Shown: positions 26,608 to 38,222, counted from the first letter of the stretch. The stretch is DNA of 64,000 bases from Rhizobium sp. CF080 (GCF_000282095.2 NZ_AKKC02000002.1:372001-436000), one strand, 5' to 3'. The notes: a model not told the origin generated them from the letters alone. Numbers and translations are program-made.

Positions 26608-26970
26608 ATGTTCGCCTCGCTTTCTCCCATCACCTGGCTCGGGCTTCTCGGAACGCCGCTGCTGATCGCCATGGGGCAGGTTCTGTTCAAGATGACCAGT
26701 TCCACTGCCGGAGACTTCTCGCTGCGCGGGCTCCTGGCGCTCGCCGCCAATCCGGTGCTGCTCGCCGCACTGGCGCTCTACGGTTTTGGCACGATCGTCT
26801 GGATCTATGTGCTGAAGTCCGTGCCGCTGACGCTCGCCTATTCGTTCATGGGACTGACATTCTGCTTCGTGCCGCTGCTGGCGCAATTGTTCTTCGGCGA
26901 GCCGCTGACGTTTCGATATGCGCTCGGAACCGTGCTGATCTTCGCCGGTCTCCTGGCCATCAACGGCTGA
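26608..26970 (+). CDS. EamA/SMR-like small membrane transporter subunit
   Basis: A 120-residue protein with four transmembrane helices. It resembles the ArnE/ArnF and SMR group (GTPLLIAMGQVLFKMTSSTAG start and TLAYSFMGLTFCFVPLLAQLFFGEPLTFRYALGTVLI end). Related proteins flip undecaprenyl-phosphate sugars across the inner membrane, which fits its position between a GT2 gene and a GtrA-like gene. The start is well placed after GAGGACGTTTT. Confidence 0.8.
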   Translation: MFASLSPITWLGLLGTPLLIAMGQVLFKMTSSTAGDFSLRGLLALAANPVLLAALALYGFGTIVWIYVLKSVPLTLAYSFMGLTFCFVPLLAQLFFGEPLTFRYALGTVLIFAGLLAING

Positions 26971-26977
26971 CCGCGCG

Positions 26978-27343
26978 ATGACCCGCCGTGCCCGGTTCGC
27001 GCTTCTCCTCGTGCCCCCGATCTTCGTCGATGCGCTGCTCCTGCAGCTGCTGACCACGGCGACCGAGGCCGGCACGCTTGTAGACCGACTGATATCGCTC
27101 GGGGTGGGCCTGGTTGCCGCGCTGATCCTGCACGGGATAGTTCCCACAGCTCGGGATCAAGCACGCCAGCCGGGTTTCTGGCCGCTCGTTGCGGTCGGCC
27201 TTGTCCTTAACTATGGAGTTTTTGCAGCGCTGGCTTCGCGCGCGCCGCATGTGCAGCCGCTCGTGCATCTCGGCTTTTCCTGGGCCTGCACACTCATCTT
27301 CGGCGGCTTCGGGCTATATCGCATCCGCCGCTGGCGGAACTAG
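26978..27343 (+). CDS. GtrA-like membrane protein
   Basis: A 121-residue protein with four hydrophobic helices and a basic C-terminal end (YRIRRWRN). Composition and topology match the GtrA/DPMS family, which is thought to flip lipid-linked sugars, although conserved positions are weak. It is the last gene of the glycan run. Its stop codon overlaps the stop of the convergent oxidoreductase: the four bases CTAG at 27340-27343 serve both. Confidence 0.7.
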   Translation: MTRRARFALLLVPPIFVDALLLQLLTTATEAGTLVDRLISLGVGLVAALILHGIVPTARDQARQPGFWPLVAVGLVLNYGVFAALASRAPHVQPLVHLGFSWACTLIFGGFGLYRIRRWRN

Positions 27344-28326
27344 ACCTTTTCCCAGCCGTCGTGCCCGCCGGCGCGATAGATCGCGTCGATGAACTTCTGG
27401 TTCGCCAGCGAATTCTCGAGCGTCACGACTTCGACCGGATCGCCCTTGGCGGCCTTCGCGAAGGCCTCCGCCTGGCGCTTGTATTGCCGGCTGTCCGGGA
27501 AGCGGAAGATCTGCGACACCGCGTGGTTTTGGTTGGTAAGTTCGATTTCCTCGGCACCCCAGCGGCCGGCATTGAAGGGTGACTTGACCTCGATATACCC
27601 CTCGGTGCCGTGGAAGACCATCAGCTGGCGGGCAGCCATCTGGGTGGCGATATAGAAGGTCATTTCGAACGAACCGAAATCCGCCTTGACGCTGGAATAG
27701 ATATCCGTGCCGAAACCCGGATCGCGCTCCACCCGCGCCTGCACCCGCTGCGGCTCCTGGCCGGTCACGAAACGTGTGGTGATCGTCGGATAGACGCCGA
27801 TATCCGGCAGGGCGCCGCCGCCGAGTTCCGGGATGTTGCGCATGTTGGACGGGTCGCGATTGAAATAGCTGAACGAGCCCTGCACGTGTTTCAGCTCGCC
27901 GATCGCCTTTTGGCGCAGGAGTTCGCGCACTTTCAGCCACACTGGTGCGTAAGTGACCATGAACGCTTCACAGATCAGCTTGCCGGTGCGATCGCGCACC
28001 TTGATCAGATCTTCGATCTCGCTTGCCTTGATGGCAATCGGCTTTTCGGAAAGCACATGCTTGCCGGCCTCGGCGGCCTTGATCGACCATTCGACATGCT
28101 GGCTGGACGGCAGCGGGATATACACGGCGTCGATGACGTCGGAGGCCAGCATCTCGTCGTAGGAACCGAAGGCATGCGGGGCGCCGAAACGGTCGGCGAG
28201 CGCCCGCGCCTTGGCGAGATCGCGGCTGGCAAAGGCGGTGACGACGCAGTTCTCCGCATCCTGGATCGCCGGCACCACCTGTTCATGACCGATCTTGGCA
28301 GTCGACAGGATTCCGAAACGCAGCAT
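27340..28326 (-). CDS. Gfo/Idh/MocA-family oxidoreductase
   Basis: A 328-residue NAD(P)-dependent oxidoreductase. The Rossmann start [20 protein letters not shown] and the family motif EKPIA (about 94-98) are clear, followed by the C-terminal substrate domain with [15 protein letters not shown] (about 168-182). Family members act on sugars, inositols or dihydrodiols; this one is closest in pattern to the dihydrodiol/xylose dehydrogenase type, but the substrate is not determined. The start at 28326 follows GGGAGGCTCAC on the minus strand. It is divergent from two aldo/keto reductases. Confidence 0.9.
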   Translation of the reverse strand: MLRFGILSTAKIGHEQVVPAIQDAENCVVTAFASRDLAKARALADRFGAPHAFGSYDEMLASDVIDAVYIPLPSSQHVEWSIKAAEAGKHVLSEKPIAIKASEIEDLIKVRDRTGKLICEAFMVTYAPVWLKVRELLRQKAIGELKHVQGSFSYFNRDPSNMRNIPELGGGALPDIGVYPTITTRFVTGQEPQRVQARVERDPGFGTDIYSSVKADFGSFEMTFYIATQMAARQLMVFHGTEGYIEVKSPFNAGRWGAEEIELTNQNHAVSQIFRFPDSRQYKRQAEAFAKAAKGDPVEVVTLENSLANQKFIDAIYRAGGHDGWEKV

Positions 28327-28517
28327 GTGAGCCTCCCTATGGCGTTGTTGCCGCACCTTATTGGCCCGTCGACAACCACGCAACGGCAGGCCGGATGCGG
28401 CGCTTGAAAATGTGATCGTCCGCCCAAAATAGGGACTGGTCGGCAGCGGAACATCGGCTAATCTCAGGCTCCTTTCTCGAGCCCGTCCACTCACTTAAAA
28501 AATTTTGGAGGAATATC

Positions 28518-30525
<2,008 letters not shown>

Positions 30526-30601
30526 GTTTGCCCTTGCTAACGCAACCTTGGATTTCCATCTTCCCGTGTTAGCATGATGAAGCTAACACGGGAGGAGATC
30601 G

Positions 30602-30961
30602 ATGTCCGAGGAACGGGCCGTTCAGGCCGTGATCCATCTCTATGTGGACGGAATGACGTTTGCGCATGAGGCTGCGCTTCGAAAAGCGTTTCATCCGAAG
30701 GCGTGTATCATCGGCAATTACGATGGGGCGGTCGAGTGGCTGTCGCTCGACGATTTCATCGGGGCGGTCACCTCAGAAGGTGCAGCCCCCGCCGGCACGC
30801 AGCCGCTGATCCAGATCGAAACGCTCGACGTCACCGGCGATGCGGCAACGGTCAAGGTCGTCGATCAGTTCGCCGGCATGCGGTTTTCGGACTATCTTTC
30901 GCTTCTGAAGATCGACGGCCGCTGGATGATCGTCAACAAGCTCTATTACCTGCATTCCTAA
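30602..30961 (+). CDS. NTF2-like (lumazine-binding-type) protein
   Basis: A 119-residue single-domain protein of the NTF2-like superfamily. It opens with SEERAVQAVIHLYVDGMTFAHEA, continues with a FHPKACIIG strand, and ends with MRFSDYLSLLKIDGRWMIVNKLYY, the usual closing strand and helix of the lumazine_bd_2 type. Such proteins are often small enzymes or binding proteins. The upstream GGGAGGAGATCG is a strong ribosome site. No partner gene is obvious; it converges on an M15-like gene. Confidence 0.8.
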   Translation: MSEERAVQAVIHLYVDGMTFAHEAALRKAFHPKACIIGNYDGAVEWLSLDDFIGAVTSEGAAPAGTQPLIQIETLDVTGDAATVKVVDQFAGMRFSDYLSLLKIDGRWMIVNKLYYLHS

Positions 30962-30976
30962 ACCGTTAGCCATCGG

Positions 30977-31594
30977 TTACCGTTCAAGGGCCGGAAACCC
31001 GATGTAGTGCGCGGAATGATCGCCTTCGTTGTTGGCCATTCCGATCTTGGTGAGGACGCCGCGCGGCTCGGCAAAACTGCGGATTCGCCGGGCGGGCTTT
31101 TCATGCCACTGGATGTTCATGGCCCAGAGTTTCGGGAAAACCATGATGGAACTGTAGGGCAGATGATCGTGGATCCACCAGGCCATCTTCTGCCAGTCGC
31201 CCTCGTCGTGATAGTTGTCGATCAGCCATGGGAAGACGACGCAGGCGGTGGCCCCCATGAAACCCTTGGCATCACGCCGATCCCAGATATGGTCGGCCGC
31301 CGTGTTGGCATTGGAGGAGCAGTTGAGGTTGTTCCGGTTGCCGAATTCGTTGACCTTGGCGCAGCGATAACCGGAGCGCAGGTGTAACCGCCCGAAAGTC
31401 GCCTGCAGCGGTTCCAGCAGTTCCTCGCAGAGGTGCCGGCCAGCCTCAATCGCCAGGTCCGGGTCTTCCGGCATGTTCGGGATGGCGTAGAAATTGGCGA
31501 TCTCCGAGAACAGGAAATCGCGGAAGAAGAAATTCTTCGACAGCCGCACCCGGCCGAGTTCCTCCAGCCCCTTCATCGATCCCGGCGTGCGCAT
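30977..31594 (-). CDS. Peptidase M15-like (D-Ala-D-Ala carboxypeptidase fold) protein
   Basis: A 205-residue protein. The pattern LRSGYRCAKVNEFGN, followed by ADHIWDRRD and later a His in MNIQWHEKP, resembles the M15 (phage endolysin or carboxypeptidase) arrangement of SGYRC, H-x-x-x-x-x-D and W-H motifs. Spacing and the loss of the typical SQH motif make this divergent, so zinc binding is uncertain. There is no signal peptide. GGAGGAACG supports the start. The gene lies between the NTF2-like gene and the pheT terminator, and is oriented with the translation operon but separated from it by a strong terminator. Confidence 0.5.
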   Translation of the reverse strand: MRTPGSMKGLEELGRVRLSKNFFFRDFLFSEIANFYAIPNMPEDPDLAIEAGRHLCEELLEPLQATFGRLHLRSGYRCAKVNEFGNRNNLNCSSNANTAADHIWDRRDAKGFMGATACVVFPWLIDNYHDEGDWQKMAWWIHDHLPYSSIMVFPKLWAMNIQWHEKPARRIRSFAEPRGVLTKIGMANNEGDHSAHYIGFPALER

Positions 31595-31606
31595 CGTTCC
31601 TCCAAC

Positions 31607-31642
31607 AAAAAAGCCCGCCCCACATCATCCGTGCGGCAGGCT
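31607..31642 (-). terminator. Rho-independent terminator of the infC-pheT operon
   Basis: On the minus strand an AGCCTGCC stem (31642-31635) pairs with GGCGGGCT (31619-31612) with one mismatch, followed by six T residues. It lies 30 bases after the pheT stop. Confidence 0.85.
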
Positions 31643-31672
31643 ATCTTTCGGAGGTGATTCAGGCCACCCGTT

Positions 31673-34096
31673 TCAGGCGCGCAAGGTCCCACCCGTGGTC
31701 TTTTCGACATTGGTAACGATCTTGCCGGTCAGCGCGTCGAAATCCTCGTCGGTCAGCGTGCGCTCGACCGGCTGGATCAGCACTTCGATAGCCACAGACT
31801 TCCTGCCCTCGCCGAGCGACGCGCCTTCGAACACGTCGAAGACATTGACCCCGGTGATCAGCTTGCGGTCGGCGGTCACCGCCGCCTTGACGATCGCGCC
31901 GGCCTCCACATCGCTCGAAACCACGAAGGCGAAGTCGCGCTTGACCACCTGGAAGGGTGAAAGCTCCAGCGGCGGCTTGGTGCGGGTCGCCTTCTTCTTC
32001 GGCTCGGGCATGGCATCGAGGAAGACTTCGAAACCGCAGAGCGCGCCGGAGACGTCCAGGGCGCCCAGCGTCTTCGGGTGGAATTCACCGAAATAACCGA
32101 GCACGACTTTCGGGCCCATCTTGATCGTGCCGGAACGGCCCGGATGATACCATTCCGGGGCGCCCTTCTCGATCTGCACATTGCCCATCGGCAGGCCGCA
32201 GGCTTCGAGCACCGCCAGCGCATCGGCCTTGGCGTCGAAGACATCGACCGGCTTGCCGCCGCCCTTGGCGTTGTTCGACCAGAGACGGCCGGTGCCGTTG
32301 ATGGAAGCCGTGCCGCGGCGGATGCCGCCGGCAACGCGGCGCTGGCCTTCCGGCCTGTCGTTTTCGTAAGTACCGGACACTTCGAAGATCGCCACGTCGC
32401 CAAAGCCCTTGTCGGCATTGCGCTGTGCAGCGGAGAGCAGGCCCGGCAGCAGCGACGGCCGCATGTCGGACATGTCTGATGCGATCGGGTTGGCCAGCTT
32501 CAGCGCCTGAGCGCCGCCGCCGAAGAGCTTTGCCTGATCTTCCGGAATGAACGACCAGGTGACCGCTTCCAGCATGCCGCGCGAGGCAAGCGCCCGCTTG
32601 GCGGTGCGGGTGCGGATCTGCAGGGTCGTCAGGATCTTGCCATTGACGCTCGACAGTTTCTCGATCGGCTCCGGCTTGATCTGATCGACGCCATGGATGC
32701 GCATGACCTCTTCGACGAGATCAGCCTTGCCGTCGACATCCGGGCGCCAGGACGGAACGGTGACGGAAACACGATTGCCGGAACCTTCGACGGCGAAACC
32801 GAGACGCGTCAGGATATGGCGGCTTTCCTCGGTCGAGACTTCGAGGCCGGTGAGGCGTTTCACTTCCGAATAGGGGAAATCGACGACCTTTGGCTGATAA
32901 CCTTTGTAACCGACGACTTTCGCTTGCGCGGCCACGCCGCCGCAGAGTTCCAGCACCAGCTGGGTGGTGCGGTCAAGGCCGGGAACCATGTATTCCGGAT
33001 CGACGCCGCGCTCGAACCGGTAGCGCGCATCGGTGATGATGCCGAGCGAGCGGCCGGACTTGGCGATGTTGATGGGGTCCCAGAGTGCCGATTCGATCAG
33101 AACGTCGACCGTATTCTCGTCGCAACCGGAATGTTCGCCGCCCATGATGCCGCCGATCGATTCCACGCCGTTGTCGTCGGCGATGACGACGTTATTGGGG
33201 TTCAGCTTGTATTCGCGCGTATCGAGCGCCAGCACCGTCTCGCCATCCAGCGCGCGGCGCACCGTCAGGCCGCCCTTCACCTTGGCGGCGTCGAAGACGT
33301 GCATCGGCCTTCCGTGGTCGAAGGTCATGAAGTTGGTGATATCGACCAGCGCGTTGATCGGGCGAAGGCCAATCGCCTTCAGCCGCTGCTGCATCCACAG
33401 CGGGCTCGGGCCGTTCCTGACACCGCGCACCAGGCGCAGACCGAAACCGGGGCAGAGTCGTTCGTCGTCGAGCACGATCTTGAGGCCAACCGAGGTCTCG
33501 CCTTCGGTCCTGAAGTCCGGCTTTGCCTGCGGCTTCAGCGTCCCGAGGCCCGACGCCGCCAGATCGCGGGCGATGCCGTGGATCGACGTGCAGTCCGGAC
33601 GGTTCGGCGTCAGGTTGATCTCGATGACCGGATCGTCGAGACCGGCATACGATGCGAACGGCGTGCCGACCGGCGCATCCTCGGGCAGATCGATGATGCC
33701 GTCGTGATTGTCCGACATGTCGAGCTCTTTTTCCGAGCACATCATGCCATGGCTTTCGACGCCGCGGATATTGCCGACGGCCAGCGTCACGTCGATGCCC
33801 GGAACGTAAGTACCGGGTTGCGCAAACGCGCCGACCAGACCGGCGCGCGCGTTCGGCGCGCCGCAGACGACCTGCACCGGCTTGCCGTCGCCAGCATCGA
33901 CCATCAGTACCTTGAGGCGATCCGCGGACGGGTGCTTTTCGGCGGAGAGGACCCTGGCGATGACGAACGGCTTGTAAGCCGCCTTATCATCGACATCCTC
34001 GACCTCGAGCCCGATCGCCGTCAGGCGCTCGCAGATTTCATTGAGAGTTGCATCCGTTTCCAGATGATCCTTCAGCCAGGAAAGCGTGAATTTCAT
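31673..34096 (-). CDS. pheT: Phenylalanine--tRNA ligase beta subunit
   Basis: An 807-residue subunit of the (alpha-beta)2 phenylalanyl-tRNA synthetase. The N-terminal tRNA-binding (EMAP-like) domain is at about 40-150 ([21 protein letters not shown]), the B3/B4 editing domain in the middle ([21 protein letters not shown] near 250-270), B5 near 400-470, and the C-terminal anticodon-binding FDX-ACB domain (about 710-807, [16 protein letters not shown] block). Length is normal for alphaproteobacteria. Unusually, two small genes separate it from pheS, so subunit balance depends on transcription through that insert. Confidence 0.97.
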   Translation of the reverse strand: MKFTLSWLKDHLETDATLNEICERLTAIGLEVEDVDDKAAYKPFVIARVLSAEKHPSADRLKVLMVDAGDGKPVQVVCGAPNARAGLVGAFAQPGTYVPGIDVTLAVGNIRGVESHGMMCSEKELDMSDNHDGIIDLPEDAPVGTPFASYAGLDDPVIEINLTPNRPDCTSIHGIARDLAASGLGTLKPQAKPDFRTEGETSVGLKIVLDDERLCPGFGLRLVRGVRNGPSPLWMQQRLKAIGLRPINALVDITNFMTFDHGRPMHVFDAAKVKGGLTVRRALDGETVLALDTREYKLNPNNVVIADDNGVESIGGIMGGEHSGCDENTVDVLIESALWDPINIAKSGRSLGIITDARYRFERGVDPEYMVPGLDRTTQLVLELCGGVAAQAKVVGYKGYQPKVVDFPYSEVKRLTGLEVSTEESRHILTRLGFAVEGSGNRVSVTVPSWRPDVDGKADLVEEVMRIHGVDQIKPEPIEKLSSVNGKILTTLQIRTRTAKRALASRGMLEAVTWSFIPEDQAKLFGGGAQALKLANPIASDMSDMRPSLLPGLLSAAQRNADKGFGDVAIFEVSGTYENDRPEGQRRVAGGIRRGTASINGTGRLWSNNAKGGGKPVDVFDAKADALAVLEACGLPMGNVQIEKGAPEWYHPGRSGTIKMGPKVVLGYFGEFHPKTLGALDVSGALCGFEVFLDAMPEPKKKATRTKPPLELSPFQVVKRDFAFVVSSDVEAGAIVKAAVTADRKLITGVNVFDVFEGASLGEGRKSVAIEVLIQPVERTLTDEDFDALTGKIVTNVEKTTGGTLRA

Positions 34097-34135
34097 TGTC
34101 TTTGTTCTCGTCTCAAAATCATCAGGAAAATCGGA

Positions 34136-34411
34136 TCAGGCGGCCTTTTCCGGTGCCTTGGCACCGGGTGCCTTTATGCCCAGGAACATGCTTTTCACCG
34201 AAATGCCCTCATCGACAGCGGTCCACCAGATTCCTTCGTACATCAACTCGATGTCGTTCAGCTGGTTGTCGGTCAGCTTCGATAGGAACGGATACCACCA
34301 GAGAGGCGTCGCGATGACGCGACCGTCGGCAAGCGCCACATGAACTTCACCGTCGGCACACCAGGCCCGAACAGGCCGCATCTCGTCAGTTTCAAAGGCC
34401 AAAGAAGTCAT
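34136..34411 (-). CDS. DUF2442 protein lodged in the pheST operon
   Basis: A 91-residue protein of the DUF2442 family: the pattern ADGEVHVALADGRVIATPLWWYPFL (a strand pair ending in the family SWYP-like motif) and EGIWWTAVDEGISVKSMFLG (the W-x-x-x-D-E-D-I-S-V end) are diagnostic. DUF2442 genes are often paired with DUF4160 genes, as here. ATG at 34411 overlaps the DUF4160 stop by 20 bases, so the two are coupled; GTG at 34435 is a longer alternative. Function unknown; a toxin-antitoxin-like role is a hypothesis from pairing and size. It sits 40 bases before pheT. Confidence 0.83.
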   Translation of the reverse strand: MTSLAFETDEMRPVRAWCADGEVHVALADGRVIATPLWWYPFLSKLTDNQLNDIELMYEGIWWTAVDEGISVKSMFLGIKAPGAKAPEKAA

Positions 34412-34628
34412 GCCAAACGCCCAGCCATTCATCACGATGTTCCGAGGCTACCTTCAGCAGCTTCGCAATTTCCTGGTCACTATACCCTTTATTCTGCGCG
34501 ACTTCCAAATTCCTCAGCCAGACCTTCAGGGATTTTGAATCCTTGACGATATGGACGGGCGGCGGTTCGCCCACATCCAAAGCGTAGAACCGGAACTTGT
34601 ATCCATGCCAAATCAGCAGGGTCGGCAT
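34392..34628 (-). CDS. DUF4160 protein lodged in the pheST operon
   Basis: A 78-residue protein of the DUF4160 family: MPTLLIWHGYKFRFYALDVG, then EPPPVHIVKDSKSLKVWL and the end EHRDEWLGVWHDFFGL are the family hallmarks (the GYRFYFYS..EPPHVHV and W-H-x-F-F patterns). It starts 18 bases after the pheS stop and overlaps the DUF2442 gene. DUF4160/DUF2442 pairs are widespread in mobile positions; they may be a toxin-antitoxin module, but no activity has been proven here. The insertion lies exactly between two essential subunits. Confidence 0.86.
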   Translation of the reverse strand: MPTLLIWHGYKFRFYALDVGEPPPVHIVKDSKSLKVWLRNLEVAQNKGYSDQEIAKLLKVASEHRDEWLGVWHDFFGL

Positions 34629-34645
34629 TTGTCAGGCTCTCTGGC

Positions 34646-35728
34646 TCAGGCGCTCAACCCGCCGAACAACGTCGGCATGTCGAGCGGGCGGAAACCGTAG
34701 TGGTTCATCCAGCGGACGTCGGCGTTGAAGAAGTCGCGCAGGTCCGGCATGCCGTATTTCAGCATGGCGATGCGGTCCAGCCCCATGCCCCAGGCAAAAC
34801 CCTGGAACTCGTCCGGGTCGAGCCCGCCGGAGCGCAGCACATTCGGGTGCACCATGCCGCAGCCGAGGATTTCCATCCAGTCGGTGCCCTCGCCGAACTT
34901 GACGATCTGGCCGGAGCGGTCGCACTGGATGTCCACTTCGAAGCTCGGTTCGGTGAACGGGAAGAAGGACGGGCGGAAGCGCATGGTGACGCTGTCGACC
35001 TCGAAGAAAGCCTTGCAGAACTCTTCGAGGATCCAGCGCATGTTGCCGACATGCGACTTGCGGTCGACGACCAGGCCTTCGACCTGATGGAACATCGGCG
35101 AATGGGTGGCGTCGCTGTCCTGGCGATATGTCTTGCCCGGAATTATGATGCGGATCGGCGGCTTCTGCGCTTCCATGGTGCGGACCTGCACCGGCGAGGT
35201 GTGGGTGCGCAGGACCTTGCGCTCGCCATTCTCATCCGGCTGGAAGAAGAAGGTGTCGTGCATCTCGCGGGCCGGGTGGCCTTCGGGGAAGTTGAGCGCC
35301 GTGAAGTTGTAGTAGTCGGTCTCGACGTCCGGACCTTCGGCAATCGAGAAGCCCATGTCGCCGAAGATGGCGGTGATTTCATCGACGATCTGGCTGATCG
35401 GATGGATGCGGCCGCGCTCGGCGGGCGAGGAGCGCACCGGCAGCGAGACGTCGACGGTCTCTGCCCTGAGGCGCGCCTCGATCGCCGCATCCTTCAGCAC
35501 CGTCTTGCGCTCGGTGATGGCCTCGGTGATCTCGTTCTTCAGCGCGTTGATCGCAGCGCCGCGGGTCTGGCGCTCTTCGGCCGACATCGAGCCCAGCGTC
35601 TTCAGGAGCTCGGAGACGGAGCCCTTCTTGCCAAGCGCGCCGACGCGCACGGCCTCGATCGCCGCCTCGTCACTGGCGCCGGCGATTTCCGCCAGAAGCG
35701 AAGTTTTCAGGTTTTCCAGATCGGACAT
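34646..35728 (-). CDS. pheS: Phenylalanine--tRNA ligase alpha subunit
   Basis: A 360-residue class II synthetase subunit, catalytic for phenylalanine activation. Coiled-coil N-terminus (about 1-85), then motif 2 ([18 protein letters not shown], about 190-207) and motif 3 ([20 protein letters not shown] near 322-341). GRTYR-type block is present as [24 protein letters not shown]. Length and domain order are normal. An attenuator-like structure lies upstream, between rplT and this gene. Confidence 0.97.
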   Translation of the reverse strand: MSDLENLKTSLLAEIAGASDEAAIEAVRVGALGKKGSVSELLKTLGSMSAEERQTRGAAINALKNEITEAITERKTVLKDAAIEARLRAETVDVSLPVRSSPAERGRIHPISQIVDEITAIFGDMGFSIAEGPDVETDYYNFTALNFPEGHPAREMHDTFFFQPDENGERKVLRTHTSPVQVRTMEAQKPPIRIIIPGKTYRQDSDATHSPMFHQVEGLVVDRKSHVGNMRWILEEFCKAFFEVDSVTMRFRPSFFPFTEPSFEVDIQCDRSGQIVKFGEGTDWMEILGCGMVHPNVLRSGGLDPDEFQGFAWGMGLDRIAMLKYGMPDLRDFFNADVRWMNHYGFRPLDMPTLFGGLSA

Positions 35729-35782
35729 GATTTCTTCCGTTTGATGCTCGGCGAGGTGTAGTGCGAGGACGTGACGGGCAAA

Positions 35783-35860
35783 AGAAAAACCCGCGCCAGC
35801 CGTAACCAGCGCGGGTTTCCCAAAATCAGTAGAGCTAATAAGCTTGGGAAGCGCTGGTTA
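35783..35860 (-). promoter_or_regulatory. Terminator/antiterminator (attenuator-like) between rplT and pheS
   Basis: On the minus strand, segment B (35821-35803) can pair with C (35796-35787) to give a 10-bp terminator, AAACCCGCGC with GCGCGGGTTT, followed by a TTTTTCTTTT-type run. B can instead pair with segment A (35860-35846): 15 bp with a 4-base bulge. Segment A begins with the rplT stop codon TAA. The two structures exclude each other, so rplT translation or L20 binding could decide whether pheS is read. Regulation is inferred from the sequence alone. Confidence 0.7.
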
Positions 35861-36262
35861 ACGAACCGCGCTTTCAAACTCGTTGGTGGTGCCGGCGTCC
35901 TTGAGATACTCAAGAGCCTTCTTCGAAGCGGCAACCAGAGCACCGAATGCTTCCGGCTCATGAATTGCCATGTCGGAGAGAACCTTGCGGTCGACTTCGA
36001 TGCCAGCCTTGTTGAGGCCGTCGATGAAGCGGCCGTAGGTGAGGCCGAATTCGCGGACGGCAGCATTGATACGCTGAATCCACAGGGCGCGGAAATTGCG
36101 CTTCTTGACGCGACGGTCGCGCGTGGCGAACTGACGCGAACGATCGACGGCAGCCTTGGCTGCACGGATCGTATTCTTGCGGCGGCCGTAGAAGCCCTTG
36201 GCTGCCTTCAAAGTCTTGGTGTGCTTAGCGCGGGAAGTGACGCCCCGTTTTACGCGTGCCAT
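35858..36262 (-). CDS. rplT: 50S ribosomal protein L20
   Basis: A 134-residue ribosomal protein that organises the large subunit RNA. The N-terminus [30 protein letters not shown] and the core [39 protein letters not shown] are the classical L20 sequence. In many bacteria L20 also represses its own operon by binding its mRNA. It follows rpmI by 39 bases. Its stop codon is part of the antiterminator segment that precedes pheS. Confidence 0.98.
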   Translation of the reverse strand: MARVKRGVTSRAKHTKTLKAAKGFYGRRKNTIRAAKAAVDRSRQFATRDRRVKKRNFRALWIQRINAAVREFGLTYGRFIDGLNKAGIEVDRKVLSDMAIHEPEAFGALVAASKKALEYLKDAGTTNEFESAVR

Positions 36263-36301
36263 GTCATGATCTCCTTAACTGATCCAAAAGTGACGAGGGT
36301 C

Positions 36302-36505
36302 TCAGAGACCGTTCGGCAGGTAGTTCTTGATAACCTTCTTGCCATCGGGTTCGGCAAGGATCATCGTTCCGCGCGCATCGCGGATGAACTTGTTGGACCG
36401 CTTGATCATGCCGTGGCGCTTGCCAGCGGCTGCTGCAACGACTTTGCCGGTGGCGGTGATCTTGAACCGCTTCTTGGCAGCCGATTTCGTCTTCATCTTG
36501 GGCAT
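36302..36505 (-). CDS. rpmI: 50S ribosomal protein L35
   Basis: A 67-residue protein beginning [20 protein letters not shown] and ending [14 protein letters not shown], standard for L35 of alphaproteobacteria. The start at 36505 is chosen by family alignment and a preceding GGAGTAG. It lies between infC (196 bases upstream) and rplT, in the order conserved across bacteria. Confidence 0.97.
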   Translation of the reverse strand: MPKMKTKSAAKKRFKITATGKVVAAAAGKRHGMIKRSNKFIRDARGTMILAEPDGKKVIKNYLPNGL

Positions 36506-36701
36506 TTTGCTACTCCAGTTTTGTATCGAAACCGCAGACGAGGCTGGTTTCAAGCATTTAGAACAGCCACGGCATGCCCTGCCGGACCGTTCGGAACGCG
36601 CGCTTATAACCGCAGTCGGTCGAAAGCGCAATGGGAAAGAAAAACGCGGCAAAAGCCCGGCCGAAATGCCGGTTGATCCGCGAAAAACAGGTGGTGGGCG
36701 C

Positions 36702-37238
36702 TTATTTCGGCGCCAGCACCATCATCATCTGGCGGCCTTCGAGCTTCGGCTCGGCTTCCACCTTGGCAATTTCCGTGGTGTCGTCCTTCACCTGAAGCAG
36801 AAGCTTCATGCCGAGTTCCTGGTGGGCCATTTCACGGCCGCGGAACTTCAGCGTCACCTTGACCTTGTCGCCGTCTTCGAAGAAGCGGTTCATCGCCTTC
36901 ATCTTCACGTCATAGTCATGCGTGTCGATGTTCGGGCGCATCTTGATTTCTTTGATTTCGACGATCTTCTGCTTCTTGCGGGCCTCGGCGGCCTTTTTCT
37001 GGTTCGCATATTTCAGCTTGCCGAGATCGAGGATCTTGCACACCGGCGGTTCGGTGTTCGGCGAGATCTCGACGAGATCAAGGCCGGCGTCCTCGGCCAT
37101 CTTGAGGGCCTGCTCGGTCGGAACGATACCTAGGTTCAGGCCTTCGGCATCGATAAGCTGGACCTTCGGAATGCGAATTTCCCGGTTAGAGCGCGGCCCG
37201 TCCTTAACAGGGGCATCGGTTTTGAATGGTCTGCGGAT
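36702..37238 (-). CDS. infC: Translation initiation factor IF-3 with AUC start codon
   Basis: A 178-residue IF-3. Reading upstream of the internal ATG at 37100 extends the family sequence without a break: [39 protein letters not shown] and so on, which is the conserved N-terminal domain. No ATG, GTG or TTG fits that start; the codon in the right place is ATC at 37238-37236, preceded by AGGAG nine bases upstream. Non-standard starts (AUU) are known in infC of other bacteria, where IF-3 discriminates against its own start and so regulates itself. The C-terminal domain (about 85-178, REMAHQELG and [10 protein letters not shown]) is intact. Confidence 0.9.
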   Translation of the reverse strand: MRRPFKTDAPVKDGPRSNREIRIPKVQLIDAEGLNLGIVPTEQALKMAEDAGLDLVEISPNTEPPVCKILDLGKLKYANQKKAAEARKKQKIVEIKEIKMRPNIDTHDYDVKMKAMNRFFEDGDKVKVTLKFRGREMAHQELGMKLLLQVKDDTTEIAKVEAEPKLEGRQMMMVLAPK

Positions 37239-37418
37239 GGTCGTATTCTCCTGGGTTGTTTCGGAACGCAGTGACGATTTTTGCCCGCCCGGTTGCGGCC
37301 GACGGCAATGTCGTGATCACTACGGCGAAGTCAATAGCACAGCCTATCGAAAAAATCACCTGCTGTCCGATGCCTAAGAATCTGTTTTATAGGCGCGGCA
37401 AAGCCCGAGGATTCCGCC

Positions 37419-38222
37419 ATGACCGACGCAGCCAATCTCACCCGTAAGACGATCACCGTCGGCTCCGGACCGCTTGCGCGCGAGATCGCGATCGTCCATC
37501 GGGCAGCTCTTAAGAAGAAGTCCGGGCCAACCTTCGTCTGGCTCGGCGGCTACCGGTCGGACATGGCGGGCACCAAGGCCGTCGAGCTCGATGCGCTTGC
37601 CGGAGAACTGGGGCTTGCGGCGATCCGGTTCGACTATTCCGGCCACGGCGTTTCCGGCGGCGCCTTCCGCGACGGCACGATCTCGCGCTGGCTGGAAGAG
37701 GCGATCGCCGTTCTCGACGACATCAAGCCGAAACGGGTCATCCTGGTCGGCTCCTCGATGGGCGGCTGGATCACGCTGCGCCTGGTTCAGGAATTAAGGA
37801 AACGCAAAAAGGCTGCGAAGGTCGACGGCATCGTGCTGATCGCGCCGGCGCCGGATTTCACCGTCGAGCTCATCGAACCCAATCTCACCGAGGTCGAACG
37901 GCAGTCGCTTGCCGAGCGCGGCTATTTCGAGGAGCGCTCCGAATACAGTCCCGAACCCAATATCTATACGCGCGACCTCATCGAGGACGGCCGTCGGAAC
38001 CTGGTGATGACGGGCATTATCGAGACCGGCTGCCCGGTCCACATCCTGCAGGGCATGAAGGACCCGGACGTGCCCTATGCCCACGCGCTGAAGCTGGTCG
38101 AATTCCTGCCGGCCGACGACGTCGTCCTGACGCTCATCCGGGACGGAGATCACCGGCTTTCCAGGCCGCAGGACATCGAAAAGTTGAAAGTTGCGGTCTC
38201 GGCCCTAATACTTAATGATTAA
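37419..38222 (+). CDS. Alpha/beta hydrolase
   Basis: A 267-residue alpha/beta hydrolase. The nucleophile elbow GSSMGGW (about 110-116), an early GGYRSDMAGTKA oxyanion region and a late DGDHRLSRPQDI segment with the catalytic His are all present, giving a complete Ser-Asp-His set. It looks like a cytoplasmic esterase or peptidase-like hydrolase; the substrate is unknown. It is divergent from infC, with promoter space of 180 bases. Some related rhizobial proteins are annotated as palmitoyl-protein thioesterase-like, which is not established. Confidence 0.88.
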   Translation: MTDAANLTRKTITVGSGPLAREIAIVHRAALKKKSGPTFVWLGGYRSDMAGTKAVELDALAGELGLAAIRFDYSGHGVSGGAFRDGTISRWLEEAIAVLDDIKPKRVILVGSSMGGWITLRLVQELRKRKKAAKVDGIVLIAPAPDFTVELIEPNLTEVERQSLAERGYFEERSEYSPEPNIYTRDLIEDGRRNLVMTGIIETGCPVHILQGMKDPDVPYAHALKLVEFLPADDVVLTLIRDGDHRLSRPQDIEKLKVAVSALILND

